64,000 bases of DNA, taken from the NCBI GenBank assembly GCA_017469425.1, contig JAFUGJ010000036.1, positions 216,299-280,298 on the forward strand, read 5' to 3'. Both the position numbers and the translations under genes were made by a program. Numbering within the stretch: position 1 is the first letter of the stretch; each line of letters opens with the position of its first letter. Below are positions 26,200 to 34,602 of the stretch, piece after piece. The notes beneath the pieces were generated by a model. That model did no database searches, was not told the DNA's origin, and saw only the letters and a program-made list of their open reading frames with translations. Source of the DNA: Bacteroidales bacterium (GTDB lineage Bacteria; Bacteroidota; Bacteroidia; Bacteroidales; UBA932).

Positions 26200-26997
26200 C
26201 TAATGCTTGAGGGTTTTGATGCGGAAGTAAATGCCGAGGTCGAGAAGCGCGAATTCAATTACATACAGGGCATATACCCCCACATTGAACCAGCGCATGA
26301 AAGCATCCTCGTTCACTCCCCGCACTTCGATATCGAAAAGGCCCGACGACGCGAAAAAACCGGCGACCAGGGAAATGAGGATTCCTATTCCCATGAGGGT
26401 CAGGAAGGTATGGACAATCTTGTTCTTGCGGAAGAATATCGCTCCGAGTACGAAAAACAGAATGTCGGCGCACCAGCTCAGGTAAATTGCGAACGGGGCG
26501 TTCAGGGCCAGGTTCACATTGTCCGAATGGATTTCGGCAAAGACGGCACCCATTCCGCCGACGGCTTTGCCAATGGCAGGGCCGTCATAGAGGGGGGTGA
26601 ACGAAATCAGCAGGTCGGAACACACAATTACCGCCAGCCAGACCAAGGGCAGTGCCGCGCACAGCACGAGCAGCATGGAAAGGAATTTCTCGAAACGCGA
26701 GGCGGGAACCAGGAGCCAGTCGGAACCGGGGCGCCTGTCGGTGAGTTTACCATAAACCTGCACCGGGAAGAAAATCGTGGCCAGCATGAAAGATACGACA
26801 TAGGCCGCCACCACGGCATTCGCGGAAATTGCGGAAAAGCCTCCGCCGAACACAAGGGCGTAAAGTTCATATATGGCGAAGAGCCATACGGGCATGCAGG
26901 CGATGACAATCACGCTAAGGCCGGCATTCTGCCAAGCGGACAGCAGGTCGTAGCGCAGGTATTTCGCGAAGCGCTTGATATTGAATGTATTACTCAT
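26200..26997 (-). CDS. ABC transporter permease of the YtrA-linked exporter
   Basis: 265 aa integral membrane protein with about six predicted helices (for example LSVIVIACMPVWLFAIYELY near residue 25, and FVLGAIFFRK near 190). No recognisable family motif; the sequence fits the poorly conserved ABC-2-like permeases next to YtrA regulators. It overlaps the ATPase gene by 8 bp and precedes the regulator by 3 nt, so the three are coupled. Substrate unknown. Confidence 0.75.
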   Translation of the reverse strand: MSNTFNIKRFAKYLRYDLLSAWQNAGLSVIVIACMPVWLFAIYELYALVFGGGFSAISANAVVAAYVVSFMLATIFFPVQVYGKLTDRRPGSDWLLVPASRFEKFLSMLLVLCAALPLVWLAVIVCSDLLISFTPLYDGPAIGKAVGGMGAVFAEIHSDNVNLALNAPFAIYLSWCADILFFVLGAIFFRKNKIVHTFLTLMGIGILISLVAGFFASSGLFDIEVRGVNEDAFMRWFNVGVYALYVIEFALLDLGIYFRIKTLKH

Positions 26998-27820
26998 GGC
27001 TGAAAATTCCTTTGATTAGTTCCTTATGCTTATGTACGGTATTGAAGAGCGCTTCTATGCTCACTTTGCTTTCCACGCCTCCGGTATTGGGATACACCTG
27101 GATGAAACCTCCCGGAATCTGCTCGCTGTAAAGACTTTCCGGCTTGAACTCGGTACCGTAGTCGAAGTAAAGCCTGGAGGTTATCTCTTCGACGGAAGCA
27201 TTCAGCAGCACATCGCGCTTGTCGAGAATGATGATAGGGTCGATTATGTTCTCGAGGTCTTTCACCTGATGGGTCGAAATGAGTATTATGGCGTCTTCGC
27301 GCGTGTAACTCATGAGGGCTTTGCGGAACTGAGCCTTGGAAGGGATGTCGAGGCCGTTGGTGGGTTCGTCGAGATATAGATGCTTCGTGTTGCAGGCAAG
27401 CGCGAAGGATATCCATGTCTTCTTGAGTTGACCGGCGGACATCGCATTCATTTTCTGTGAAGGGTCCATCTCAAAAATGCCCATGACCTCCAGGAACTTG
27501 TCAATGGAAAAACCTGGCCAGAACACGCCCTTGCTCCGGGCAAATGAAACTGCACTGCTGTTCACTTCCGCAACCTCGTCGGGGAGGAAGAACTGCGACG
27601 CAAGGAATTCGGGTTCGCGGGAATAAGGCACGAAACCGTCCACCGTAATCAGGCCCGACTGTACTTTCTTAAGGCCGGACAACAGGGTCAGGAGCGTGGT
27701 TTTGCCGACTCCGTTCTCACCGAGCAGACCGTAAATCCTGCCCTCTTCCAAAGTCAGCGAAATCTTCTCCAGACAGGGAACGCTCCCATAACTGAAACTG
27801 GTATTGTCTATTCTTATCAT
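26990..27820 (-). CDS. ABC transporter ATPase of the YtrA-linked exporter
   Basis: 276 aa. Walker A GLLGENGVGKTTLL (about residues 32-45), signature MSAGQLKK (about 132-139, a variant of LSGGQ), Walker B HLYLDEPTNGLD (about 155-166) and the switch His in LISTHQVKD. The C-terminal about 70 residues are a separate tail. First gene of the operon; its ATG directly follows the operator palindrome. Confidence 0.93.
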   Translation of the reverse strand: MIRIDNTSFSYGSVPCLEKISLTLEEGRIYGLLGENGVGKTTLLTLLSGLKKVQSGLITVDGFVPYSREPEFLASQFFLPDEVAEVNSSAVSFARSKGVFWPGFSIDKFLEVMGIFEMDPSQKMNAMSAGQLKKTWISFALACNTKHLYLDEPTNGLDIPSKAQFRKALMSYTREDAIILISTHQVKDLENIIDPIIILDKRDVLLNASVEEITSRLYFDYGTEFKPESLYSEQIPGGFIQVYPNTGGVESKVSIEALFNTVHKHKELIKGIFSHE

Positions 27821-27844
27821 AGTGTATTAGTTTAATAGTACACT
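27821..27844. promoter_or_regulatory. Predicted YtrA-type operator
   Basis: The inverted repeat AGTGTA-N12-TACACT, with further symmetric bases inside, lies exactly between the -7 box (27846-27853) and the ATPase start codon (27818-27820). Bacillus subtilis YtrA is reported to use AGTGTA-N13-TACACT, so the half-sites match exactly and the spacing differs by one. Confidence 0.75.
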
Positions 27845-27845
27845 G

Positions 27846-27853
27846 CAAATATA
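27846..27853 (-). promoter_or_regulatory. TAnnTTTG -7 box for the ABC/GntR operon
   Basis: TATATTTG on the minus strand, directly next to the operator, so a bound regulator would cover the transcript start. Confidence 0.6.
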
Positions 27854-27907
27854 AGCAAAGTTTTTGAACCTCCAAATTTTTTTGATGTTTATTTTGCATT
27901 TGGTTTG

Positions 27908-27915
27908 TATATTTG
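27908..27915 (+). promoter_or_regulatory. TAnnTTTG -7 box for the dicarboxylate symporter
   Basis: TATATTTG, 18 nt before the ATG at 27934; it decides that start over a frame-open ATG at 27913. Confidence 0.55.
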
Positions 27916-27933
27916 TGCAAACTGATAACTGAT

Positions 27934-29091
27934 ATGAAGAAATTCCGTCCCGGCCTGCTGCCGCGAGTGTTATTTGCCATCGTGCTCGGCATATTGCTTG
28001 GCCTGTTCGTTCCCGACTGGTTTACGAGGATTTTCCTGACCTTCAACGGCATCTTCTCACAGCTTCTGGGATTCATGATTCCGCTTATAATCGTGGGGCT
28101 GGTCACCGCTGCCATAGGCGACCTCGGACACGGAGCCGGAAAAATGCTGCTGACAACGGTACTGATAGCATATCTTGACACCGTCATCGTGGCCTTGTGC
28201 GGCTACGGCGTGGGAAGCGTCATGTTCCCCGGAATCGTTGCGAAGTCCGGCTCTGCCGCAGACATTGCCGAAGCGGCATCTCTGAGCCCCTATTTCAGCA
28301 TCTCCATCCCCGCGATGTCAGATGTAATGACCGCACTTGTATTTGCCTTCGTCATGGGGCTTTGTATTGCGAATTCGAATCTCCCGACGATGAAGTCGTT
28401 CTTCGGCGAGTTCAAGGAATTCGTGGCACGGGTTATCGAAAAACTGATAATTCCGCTTCTTCCTATTTATATATTCGGCATTTTCCTCGACATGACGGCC
28501 ACCGGAAAGGTGTTCGGCGTGCTGAAGGTGTTCGCGCTAATCATTGCCGTAATATTCGCGCTCCACATTCTCGTGCTCATCTACGAGTTCGCGGTTGCAG
28601 GTCTGTTTACCGGGAGGAACCCTTTCAGGCTTCTCTGGAACATGCTTCCGGCTTATTTTACCGCCCTCGGCACCTCGAGTTCGGCAGCGACAATTCCCGT
28701 TACTCTCAGGCAGTGCGAGGTCAATGGCGTGAAGGAAGATATTGCCGGATTCACCGTTCCGTTGTGTGCCACCATCCACATGCCCGGAAGCGCCATGAAG
28801 ATTACCTGCTGCGCGATTGCGGTCTGCATGATGGCCGGACTTCCCGTAGAATTCGGCAAGTTCCTGGAGTTCGTGCTGATGCTCGGCATCATGATGGTTG
28901 CAGCCCCCGGCGTTCCAGGAGGAGCCATCATGGCAGCCCTGGCGCCCCTCAGTTCAATCCTCGGTTTCAATCCCGAACAACAGGCCCTGATGATAGCGCT
29001 TTACATCGCCATGGACAGCTTCGGCACCGCCTGCAATGTCACAGGCGACGGCGCTATCGCCCTCATAATCCAGAAGCTCTTCAAAAAATAA
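27934..29091 (+). CDS. Dicarboxylate/amino acid:cation symporter
   Basis: 385 aa inner-membrane protein of the DAACS family (GltP/DctA/SstT), with eight helices and two hairpins. Key motifs: the serine-rich hairpin GTSSSAATIPVTLR (about residues 247-260), the substrate and Na+ region TVPLCATIHMPGSAMK (about 276-291), and GVPGGAIMAAL and GDGAIALI near the end. It takes up glutamate, aspartate, serine or C4-acids with Na+ or H+; which one is not clear. Slightly short compared with about 410-430 aa. It is followed by a terminator overlapping the stop codon. Confidence 0.92.
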   Translation: MKKFRPGLLPRVLFAIVLGILLGLFVPDWFTRIFLTFNGIFSQLLGFMIPLIIVGLVTAAIGDLGHGAGKMLLTTVLIAYLDTVIVALCGYGVGSVMFPGIVAKSGSAADIAEAASLSPYFSISIPAMSDVMTALVFAFVMGLCIANSNLPTMKSFFGEFKEFVARVIEKLIIPLLPIYIFGIFLDMTATGKVFGVLKVFALIIAVIFALHILVLIYEFAVAGLFTGRNPFRLLWNMLPAYFTALGTSSSAATIPVTLRQCEVNGVKEDIAGFTVPLCATIHMPGSAMKITCCAIAVCMMAGLPVEFGKFLEFVLMLGIMMVAAPGVPGGAIMAALAPLSSILGFNPEQQALMIALYIAMDSFGTACNVTGDGAIALIIQKLFKK

Positions 29092-29122
29092 TCGGTATGC
29101 AAAAGGTCTTTGCATACCGATT
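29090..29122. terminator. Bidirectional terminator between symporter and yebC
   Basis: AATCGGTATGCAAA pairs with TTTGCATACCGATT over 14 bp around a 5-nt loop. The left arm overlaps the symporter stop codon. AT-rich outer pairs make it usable on both strands. Confidence 0.85.
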
Positions 29123-29145
29123 TCAGTTTGAATTGAAAGCCGCGT

Positions 29146-29898
29146 TTACTCTTCGGCCGGTTTCATCGTGGTGTAAACATTGGTGACATCTTCATCGTCC
29201 TCCAGCAGGCCAATCAGCTTTTCGAGGGTTGAACGCTGCTCGGGAGTCACCTCCTTCAGCTCAGTGGTAGGGATGCGTTCAAAGCCTCCGGATACGAGCT
29301 CGTAGCCATTGTCTTCGATGAACTTCTGGATGGTTCCGTATGAAGCATAGTCGCCATAGATTACGACTTCCTTGCTTTCGTTGTCATCCTTGTCAACCAC
29401 CGTCTCCTCGAAAACCTCTTCTGCACCGTAATCGATGAGTTCAAGCTCGAGTTCTTCAATGTCAAGACCGTCATTCGCCTTGATGCGGAAAACGCATTTG
29501 TGGTCGAACATGAAGGCAACGCTGCCGCTGGTGCCGAGGGTGCCGCCGCACTTGTTGAAATAGCTGCGCACATTGGCAACGGTACGGGTGGTGTTGTCGG
29601 TAGCGGTTTCTACGAGATATGCAATGCCGAAGGGGCCGTAGCCTTCGTAAACCACTTCCTTGAAGTCGCCCTGCTTGCTCTCGGTAGCTTTCTTGATGGC
29701 GCGCTCGATGTTCTCCTTTGGCATCTGCTCACTGCGGGCCTCTGCCATGAGGGCGCGAAGACGGGGGTTGCCGGTCACATCGGGGCCTCCCTGTTTCACG
29801 GCGATGGTAATTTCCTTTCCGAGTTTGGTGAAGGTGCGGGCCATGTGCCCCCAGCGCTTCATCTTCCTTTCCTTGCGGAACTCAAATGCTCTTCCCAT
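29146..29898 (-). CDS. yebC: YebC/PmpR family protein
   Basis: 250 aa, usual length. Family start MGRAFEFRKERKMKRWG (usually AGHSKWANIKHRK-like), then GPDVTGNPRLRALMAEAR, MPKENIERAIKKA (about residues 60-72) and VYEGYGPFGIAYLVE (about 83-97). Long annotated as a transcription regulator, and more recently linked to translation of difficult stretches. It lies 3 nt after a TPR gene on the same message; there is no ruvC next to it as in many bacteria. Confidence 0.93.
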   Translation of the reverse strand: MGRAFEFRKERKMKRWGHMARTFTKLGKEITIAVKQGGPDVTGNPRLRALMAEARSEQMPKENIERAIKKATESKQGDFKEVVYEGYGPFGIAYLVETATDNTTRTVANVRSYFNKCGGTLGTSGSVAFMFDHKCVFRIKANDGLDIEELELELIDYGAEEVFEETVVDKDDNESKEVVIYGDYASYGTIQKFIEDNGYELVSGGFERIPTTELKEVTPEQRSTLEKLIGLLEDDEDVTNVYTTMKPAEE

Positions 29899-29901
29899 CT
29901 C

Positions 29902-30576
29902 TTATTCCTCCACGGCTGCAATGTAACGGTCGATGTCGAAAGCTTCGATGCTCTGGGGATATTTGTCCTTCACGGTCTTGTAGCACCCGAGGGCAGCGGC
30001 CTTGTCGCCAAGTTTTTCAAGGGCGAGACCCTCCTTCACGAGGTAGCTGGCGGCAAAATAATTGTCAGCCTTGGCAACGGCCTTCTTGTAGGCTGCAACC
30101 GCATCCTTGTAATTCTCGAGGCCTACATAGGCATCGCCGAGGCAAGCCTGGGCGCGGGCTGCGAGGATGGGCTCCTTGCCGTTATATTTCTTGAGATACG
30201 AAACGGCATCCTCGAAATTGCCAAGCTGAAGCTCGCACAGACCTGCATACAAATACACGGCCTTGCCGGCTTTGGACCCGTAGGTGTCAATTATTTCGGC
30301 AAATCCGAGCACATTGCCGTCACCGTTGAGGGCAAGGTCATATTCACCCTGCTGGAAATTGTTCTCAGCGGGATAAGCCTGCTCCCGGGCGGCTTCGCAC
30401 CTGGGCTGGTAAACGAACTTCTGGTATGCGAGAATAGCGAGCCATATGATTACGATGGCGGCGATTACTCCCCAAACGACATTCTTGTACTTGTTGTAAA
30501 ACTGTTCGAACTTGGAAACCTGGTTTTCCACCTGCTCCTGGCGAACTTCTTCCTTGGTTTTGCTTTTGGTAGCCAT
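29902..30576 (-). CDS. Membrane-anchored TPR protein
   Basis: 224 aa. A charged cytosolic N-terminus (1-33), one membrane helix (VVWGVIAAIVIIWLAILAY, about 34-52), then TPR-like helix pairs (VYLYAGLCELQLGNFEDAV, ACLGDAYVGLENYKDAVAAY, KEGLALEKLGDKAAALGCY). Shape and size resemble YfgM-type ancillary factors of the Sec translocon/periplasmic chaperone network, in PF09976-like proteins; the role here is inferred only. Promoter box TATTTTTG at 30609-30616. Confidence 0.85.
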   Translation of the reverse strand: MATKSKTKEEVRQEQVENQVSKFEQFYNKYKNVVWGVIAAIVIIWLAILAYQKFVYQPRCEAAREQAYPAENNFQQGEYDLALNGDGNVLGFAEIIDTYGSKAGKAVYLYAGLCELQLGNFEDAVSYLKKYNGKEPILAARAQACLGDAYVGLENYKDAVAAYKKAVAKADNYFAASYLVKEGLALEKLGDKAAALGCYKTVKDKYPQSIEAFDIDRYIAAVEE

Positions 30577-30608
30577 ATCTTTTGCTTTTGTATTTTCGTA
30601 TTAGCCTG

Positions 30609-30616
30609 CAAAAATA
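30609..30616 (-). promoter_or_regulatory. TAnnTTTG -7 box for TPR-yebC
   Basis: TATTTTTG on the minus strand, 32 nt before the TPR gene ATG. Confidence 0.5.
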
Positions 30617-30630
30617 GAAAATTTCATTGA

Positions 30631-32064
30631 TTATTGCAATATCTGATGCGCCGGTCTCAACAGGTCGAGAACGACCTTCACCGGGTTGAAAGTTTCCACC
30701 GGCACTTCCACGAACAAAGTGTTCCATCCGCTCATGGAGCCGTTCCAGAGTCCGGGCAGTTCAAGAGCGCGCAGGGGCCTTCCCTGATAGCTCTTTGAGG
30801 AGATGAAACCGGCGTCCGGATCCACGAAATCTGGAAGATTGAACTTTTCACCCTTGTAGTTGCGAAGGCAGCATACCAGGTCCACGGGATTGAAATGCGT
30901 TGCCGACTTCAGCGCTGCCATGGCAGCGGGGTCGCCGGGATTAATCTGCACGCTTTCAAGAATCTGCAGCGAGGTGCTTCCGTCCTTTTCCCTGATGATG
31001 AAAGGCCCGCCACCGGGTTCGCCGAGGTTCTTCACCATGCCGCAAACCCTTATCGGCCTGTCAAGCTTGGCGCGCACTGCGGCAACAAGTTCCGCATCAG
31101 GGATGGCGGGAAGTTCTATGCAGAGGACATCGCGCAGGAATGGAAGAATCTCACTCCTGCAAAGCCCCACGGCCTCTTCAGGGCCCGAAGCATCGAGCCT
31201 GCGAAGGAAGGCGAAGATGGCGTCGCGAAGTTGCAGCGCCCTACCCATGAGCACCTTTTTATATTTTGCCGTAACGGGTAGATAACGCTCCACCGCCACA
31301 TTGTCGATATTTTTCACCGACACCAGTTCCTGCTCCACTTCGTTCAGATTGTAAATCAGGGCTCCGTGACCTGCAGGGCGGCGGAGGATGGTGCCGTCGT
31401 CGCAGAGGAAGGGTTCATTGTAGGGAGTTACCGCAATCGTGTCGGTTTCTTTAGACTGATAAGTAAAATTCACATTATAGCGCACTCCGTAGCGTTTTTC
31501 ATATTTGTCCTTCACTTCGGCAAGCGCCGCCTCGAAAAGAGCCCTGTGCTCCGGAGAAATGGTAATGGTAAGGTTCACGCTTCCGTCGGCATTGCGCATG
31601 TACTCGCTGCCTTCCACGAGGTGCTCGGCGAGGGCGGTGCGCACTTCATCCTCGTAACGATGGAACTTGAGCACACCCTTGGGCCTGCTGCCATATCCCA
31701 GACCGTCATCGGTAAGAAGGCGCCTTGCAACCATGCTGCAGTCGGCGTCCGACCCGGCATCCGGATTTCCGAATACCGAAGGCTCATAAAAAGCGAAGCT
31801 GCGGATTTGGTCAGTGAGCTTTCGCACCGCATCGTTGGGCTGTTCCATCCCCGCGAAAATATCCTTGAACATGCGCGACGCAGCACCGGATGCAGGCACG
31901 AACTTGACCCTGCCTGCCACCTCGGCCCTGCCGTCATACCCGACGCAGGCTGCGATGGCCGCATCGTCCAGTATCTCTATGCCCCTTTGAGGCGTGGCGG
32001 GAGCCGCTATGTCCATCCACGGAAAGCCTTCCCTGAAATATTTCAATTGTTGTTCCTTGGTCAT
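30631..32064 (-). CDS. DUF4301 protein
   Basis: 477 aa, no signal peptide or membrane segments. The start MTKEQQLKYFREGFPWMDI with VKFVPASGAASRMFKDIF (about residues 52-69) is characteristic of DUF4301, common in Bacteroidetes. The PASGAASRMF turn resembles a phosphate-binding loop, and the repeated blocks (RPAGHGALI, NLGEPGGGPFI, GRPLRALELPGLWNGSM) suggest a nucleotidyltransferase-like fold, but the function is unknown. Last gene of the recF-DUF721-pdxB operon, 23 nt after pdxB. Confidence 0.85.
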   Translation of the reverse strand: MTKEQQLKYFREGFPWMDIAAPATPQRGIEILDDAAIAACVGYDGRAEVAGRVKFVPASGAASRMFKDIFAGMEQPNDAVRKLTDQIRSFAFYEPSVFGNPDAGSDADCSMVARRLLTDDGLGYGSRPKGVLKFHRYEDEVRTALAEHLVEGSEYMRNADGSVNLTITISPEHRALFEAALAEVKDKYEKRYGVRYNVNFTYQSKETDTIAVTPYNEPFLCDDGTILRRPAGHGALIYNLNEVEQELVSVKNIDNVAVERYLPVTAKYKKVLMGRALQLRDAIFAFLRRLDASGPEEAVGLCRSEILPFLRDVLCIELPAIPDAELVAAVRAKLDRPIRVCGMVKNLGEPGGGPFIIREKDGSTSLQILESVQINPGDPAAMAALKSATHFNPVDLVCCLRNYKGEKFNLPDFVDPDAGFISSKSYQGRPLRALELPGLWNGSMSGWNTLFVEVPVETFNPVKVVLDLLRPAHQILQ

Positions 32065-32087
32065 GGTGTCATTTTGCTTATGGTCAA

Positions 32088-33119
32088 TCAGAAATAGAAT
32101 TCGCGCCGGTAGCTGTAGTTGGTACGCAGATGCTCAAAACTCCCGGGGTCCACCCTGAACATGAAATCGTCGGTAAACACGGGATAATTGTACTGGAACA
32201 CGGACGCTATCTGCCCCTGGTTCAGTCCGGAGAGGTCGAGTTTGACGGCTTCCAGTTCCTGCACCTCGGCCACCGGATAGAAGTCGTAAAGGGGCTCTAT
32301 GCCGAAAAACCTCGCAACGGAACGCACTGCGGCGGAAGTGCCCCGCTGCTTTCCCTGATACGAGTATCCGGCGATGTGGGGCGTCGCAATGCTCGCCTTC
32401 TCCAGCAGCTGCAGGTTCACATTCGGCTCATTGTTCCAGTTGTCGATAATCACCGGTCCGAGCCGGGGCATCGCTTCCAGGAGGGCGCCTTCATCGACTA
32501 TGCCTCCGCGGGCGGTGTTGATGAAAAAAGCCCCGAATTTCATCTTTGCAAAAAAATCCGCATCCGCCATCCCCCTGGTCGTGTCGTTGAGAGGCACATG
32601 GAGCGTTACGACATCGGAATTAGCGAGCAGGGTATCGAGGGATACGAACTGCCCGGAGCCCTCCGCCTCAGCCCTGGGAGGGTCGCAAAGCAAAAGCTTG
32701 AAGCCCAGGTGCTTTGCCATGCTCTCAATGCGGGAACCAACCTGACCCACTCCGATGATGCCCATGGTGGAGCCGGTAAGAGGGATGCGCTCGCGGCTGG
32801 CAGCGCCGTAGAGGGCGGAGAACACATAATTCATCACTCCCCCGGCATTGCATCCCGGCGCATTCTGGACATAAATATCATTTTGCTTGCAATATGAGAG
32901 ATCTATATGGTCCGTGCCGATGGTGGCGGTCGCGATAATCTTTACGGCGGAACCTGAAAGAAGAGTCTCGGTGCATTTTGTATTGTGAAGGACGATGAGG
33001 GCGTCGGCATCCTTCAGGTCGGAAGGAGCTATGGCCGCTCCGTCGCGATAGAGTATTTGCGCATACGGCTCGAAAATCCCTTTGATAAAAGGAATTGACT
33101 GATCGATTACGAATTTCAT
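32088..33119 (-). CDS. pdxB: Erythronate-4-phosphate dehydrogenase
   Basis: 343 aa. Oxidises 4-phosphoerythronate in the DXP-dependent route to pyridoxal phosphate. D-2-hydroxyacid dehydrogenase layout: TATIGTDHIDL (about residues 85-95), NAD-binding GSTMGIIGVGQVGSR (about 119-133), NTARGGIVDEGAL with the catalytic Arg (about 204-216), then a C-terminal PdxB dimerisation region (about 260-343, DUF3410-like). Slightly shorter than E. coli PdxB. It overlaps the DUF721 gene by 4 bp. Confidence 0.9.
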   Translation of the reverse strand: MKFVIDQSIPFIKGIFEPYAQILYRDGAAIAPSDLKDADALIVLHNTKCTETLLSGSAVKIIATATIGTDHIDLSYCKQNDIYVQNAPGCNAGGVMNYVFSALYGAASRERIPLTGSTMGIIGVGQVGSRIESMAKHLGFKLLLCDPPRAEAEGSGQFVSLDTLLANSDVVTLHVPLNDTTRGMADADFFAKMKFGAFFINTARGGIVDEGALLEAMPRLGPVIIDNWNNEPNVNLQLLEKASIATPHIAGYSYQGKQRGTSAAVRSVARFFGIEPLYDFYPVAEVQELEAVKLDLSGLNQGQIASVFQYNYPVFTDDFMFRVDPGSFEHLRTNYSYRREFYF

Positions 33120-33445
33120 TTCAATATCAGTTGGCTCACTTCGCAGTATTTGTCACCGGAGCGGATGAGCAGTTCGTCCTCTGCAAGGATGGCGTTGATT
33201 TTTTCCTTCAGCAAGTCTTTCTGCATGCTGAGCTGGCTGCATATTACCGACGAGGAAAGGGTTATATAGAGCCTGCCGTCGCGGAAATACCTCCGTATGG
33301 TATATTTGCCCGCGCCGGAAGCAGCATCCCAGGCGGCGAATATGCGATGGGTGTTGTGGGTGGCGCTTGCATGCCCTTCCTGAATCATCTGTTTGAGCAC
33401 TTCTGCCAAAGGCATAGCGCTCTTGCGCTCGATACGGTTACTCAT
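33116..33445 (-). CDS. DUF721 (DciA-like) protein
   Basis: 109 aa, small basic cytosolic protein. MPLAEVLKQMIQEG, IFAAWDAASGAGKYTI and LYITLSSSVICSQLSMQKDLL match DUF721 proteins, which share a KH-like fold with the helicase loader DciA and lie beside recF in many bacteria. In Bacteroidetes a true loader role is not shown. The start at 33445 (MSNRIE) overlaps recF by 8 bp, supporting coupling. Confidence 0.85.
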   Translation of the reverse strand: MSNRIERKSAMPLAEVLKQMIQEGHASATHNTHRIFAAWDAASGAGKYTIRRYFRDGRLYITLSSSVICSQLSMQKDLLKEKINAILAEDELLIRSGDKYCEVSQLILK

Positions 33446-34532
33446 TGCGGGTAAACGCGCCTCCCTTCGCTTCGTAGTATGTGCGCTCAGCCGTGATGGC
33501 ATCCACGATACCGCTCAGGCGCACCTTGTTGCTGTCCGACAGGAAAATCTGCCCGAAGTCGCTGCCCGCCACCATGGTGAGCAGGTTCTGCACCCGCGTC
33601 ATGTCCAGCTTGTCGAAAAGGTCGTCCAGAAGCAGGATGGGAGCATAGCCATAGCGCTCTTTCATGAGGGAGTACTGCGCAAATTTCAGGGCCACGAGGA
33701 AAGACTTCTGCTGGCCCTGCGAACCGCATTTGCGGATGGGATAGCCATCCATAGAGAAGACGAAATCATCCCTCTGCACCCCTGCGGTCGTAAAACGCAT
33801 CATCGCATCCCTGTCACGGTGCGAGAGGAAAAGGGCTTCGAGACTGCCTTTTGAAAGGTCGGAACGATACTCCACCGCCACGCTTTCCGCTCCTCCGGAT
33901 ATCCGGGCATAAAACTGCTGCACCAGCGGCGAGAGCCCTTCGGCAAGGGATTTGCGCGCTTCGTAAATGGGTGTGGCGAATGCAGCCATGCGGCTGTCGA
34001 TAACTTCCAGCAGGGCGAAATCCACCACCCCGTCCTTGAGAAGCTTGTTGCGCTGAAGAAGCAGACGCGAATAGTTCTGCACGGCATCCAGGTATTCGGC
34101 GCTCATCTGCGAAAGAACGGCATTGCTGAATTTACGGCGCTCATCGCCGCTTTCGCTCACCATGGACACATCGGCAGGAGAGACCATCACCACCGGAAGC
34201 AAGCCTATATGGTCCGAAAGCCGGGAGTAGGGCTTGTCGTCGCGCCGGAGCTTCTTTCCTGAAGAATCCACCTGTATGCTGATGCGGGTGTCGGGCCCGG
34301 AAGGGAGGCCATAGAGCCCGGACAGGGCGAAGCTGTCGCAGCCGTGGCGGAAGTTGAAACGGTCGGAAGACGCGAAGGCGCTTTTTGCCATCGAAAGATA
34401 CCATATTGCATCCAGCAAATTCGTTTTCCCTTCCCCGTTGCCGCCCGATATGCAGTTGATGTTCGGACAGAACTCAAGCTCCTGCAAACCGATGTTGCGG
34501 AAGTTCTGCACCACTATCTTCTTGATGTCCAT
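33438..34532 (-). CDS. recF: DNA replication/repair protein RecF
   Basis: 364 aa, usual length. SMC-like ATPase that helps load RecA at gaps. Walker A SGGNGEGKTNLLDAIW (about residues 29-44), the ABC-type signature region KCGSQGQQKSFLVALKFAQ (about 270-288) and Walker B PILLLDDLFDKLD (about 298-310). All RecF motifs are intact. It heads the four-gene operon; its -7 box is 7 nt from the ATG. It is not near dnaA here. Confidence 0.95.
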   Translation of the reverse strand: MDIKKIVVQNFRNIGLQELEFCPNINCISGGNGEGKTNLLDAIWYLSMAKSAFASSDRFNFRHGCDSFALSGLYGLPSGPDTRISIQVDSSGKKLRRDDKPYSRLSDHIGLLPVVMVSPADVSMVSESGDERRKFSNAVLSQMSAEYLDAVQNYSRLLLQRNKLLKDGVVDFALLEVIDSRMAAFATPIYEARKSLAEGLSPLVQQFYARISGGAESVAVEYRSDLSKGSLEALFLSHRDRDAMMRFTTAGVQRDDFVFSMDGYPIRKCGSQGQQKSFLVALKFAQYSLMKERYGYAPILLLDDLFDKLDMTRVQNLLTMVAGSDFGQIFLSDSNKVRLSGIVDAITAERTYYEAKGGAFTRNE

Positions 34533-34539
34533 AGTTCCA

Positions 34540-34567
34540 CAAAAGTAAAAAAATATGCGTATATTTG
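34540..34567. promoter_or_regulatory. Back-to-back TAnnTTTG promoters for recF (-) and mmdA (+)
   Basis: TACTTTTG at 34540-34547 (minus) lies 7 nt before the recF ATG; TATATTTG at 34560-34567 (plus) lies 35 nt before the mmdA ATG. Confidence 0.55.
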
Positions 34568-34602
34568 CAAGTTAATATATTGTATCGAAACAAGACTTGA
34601 CT

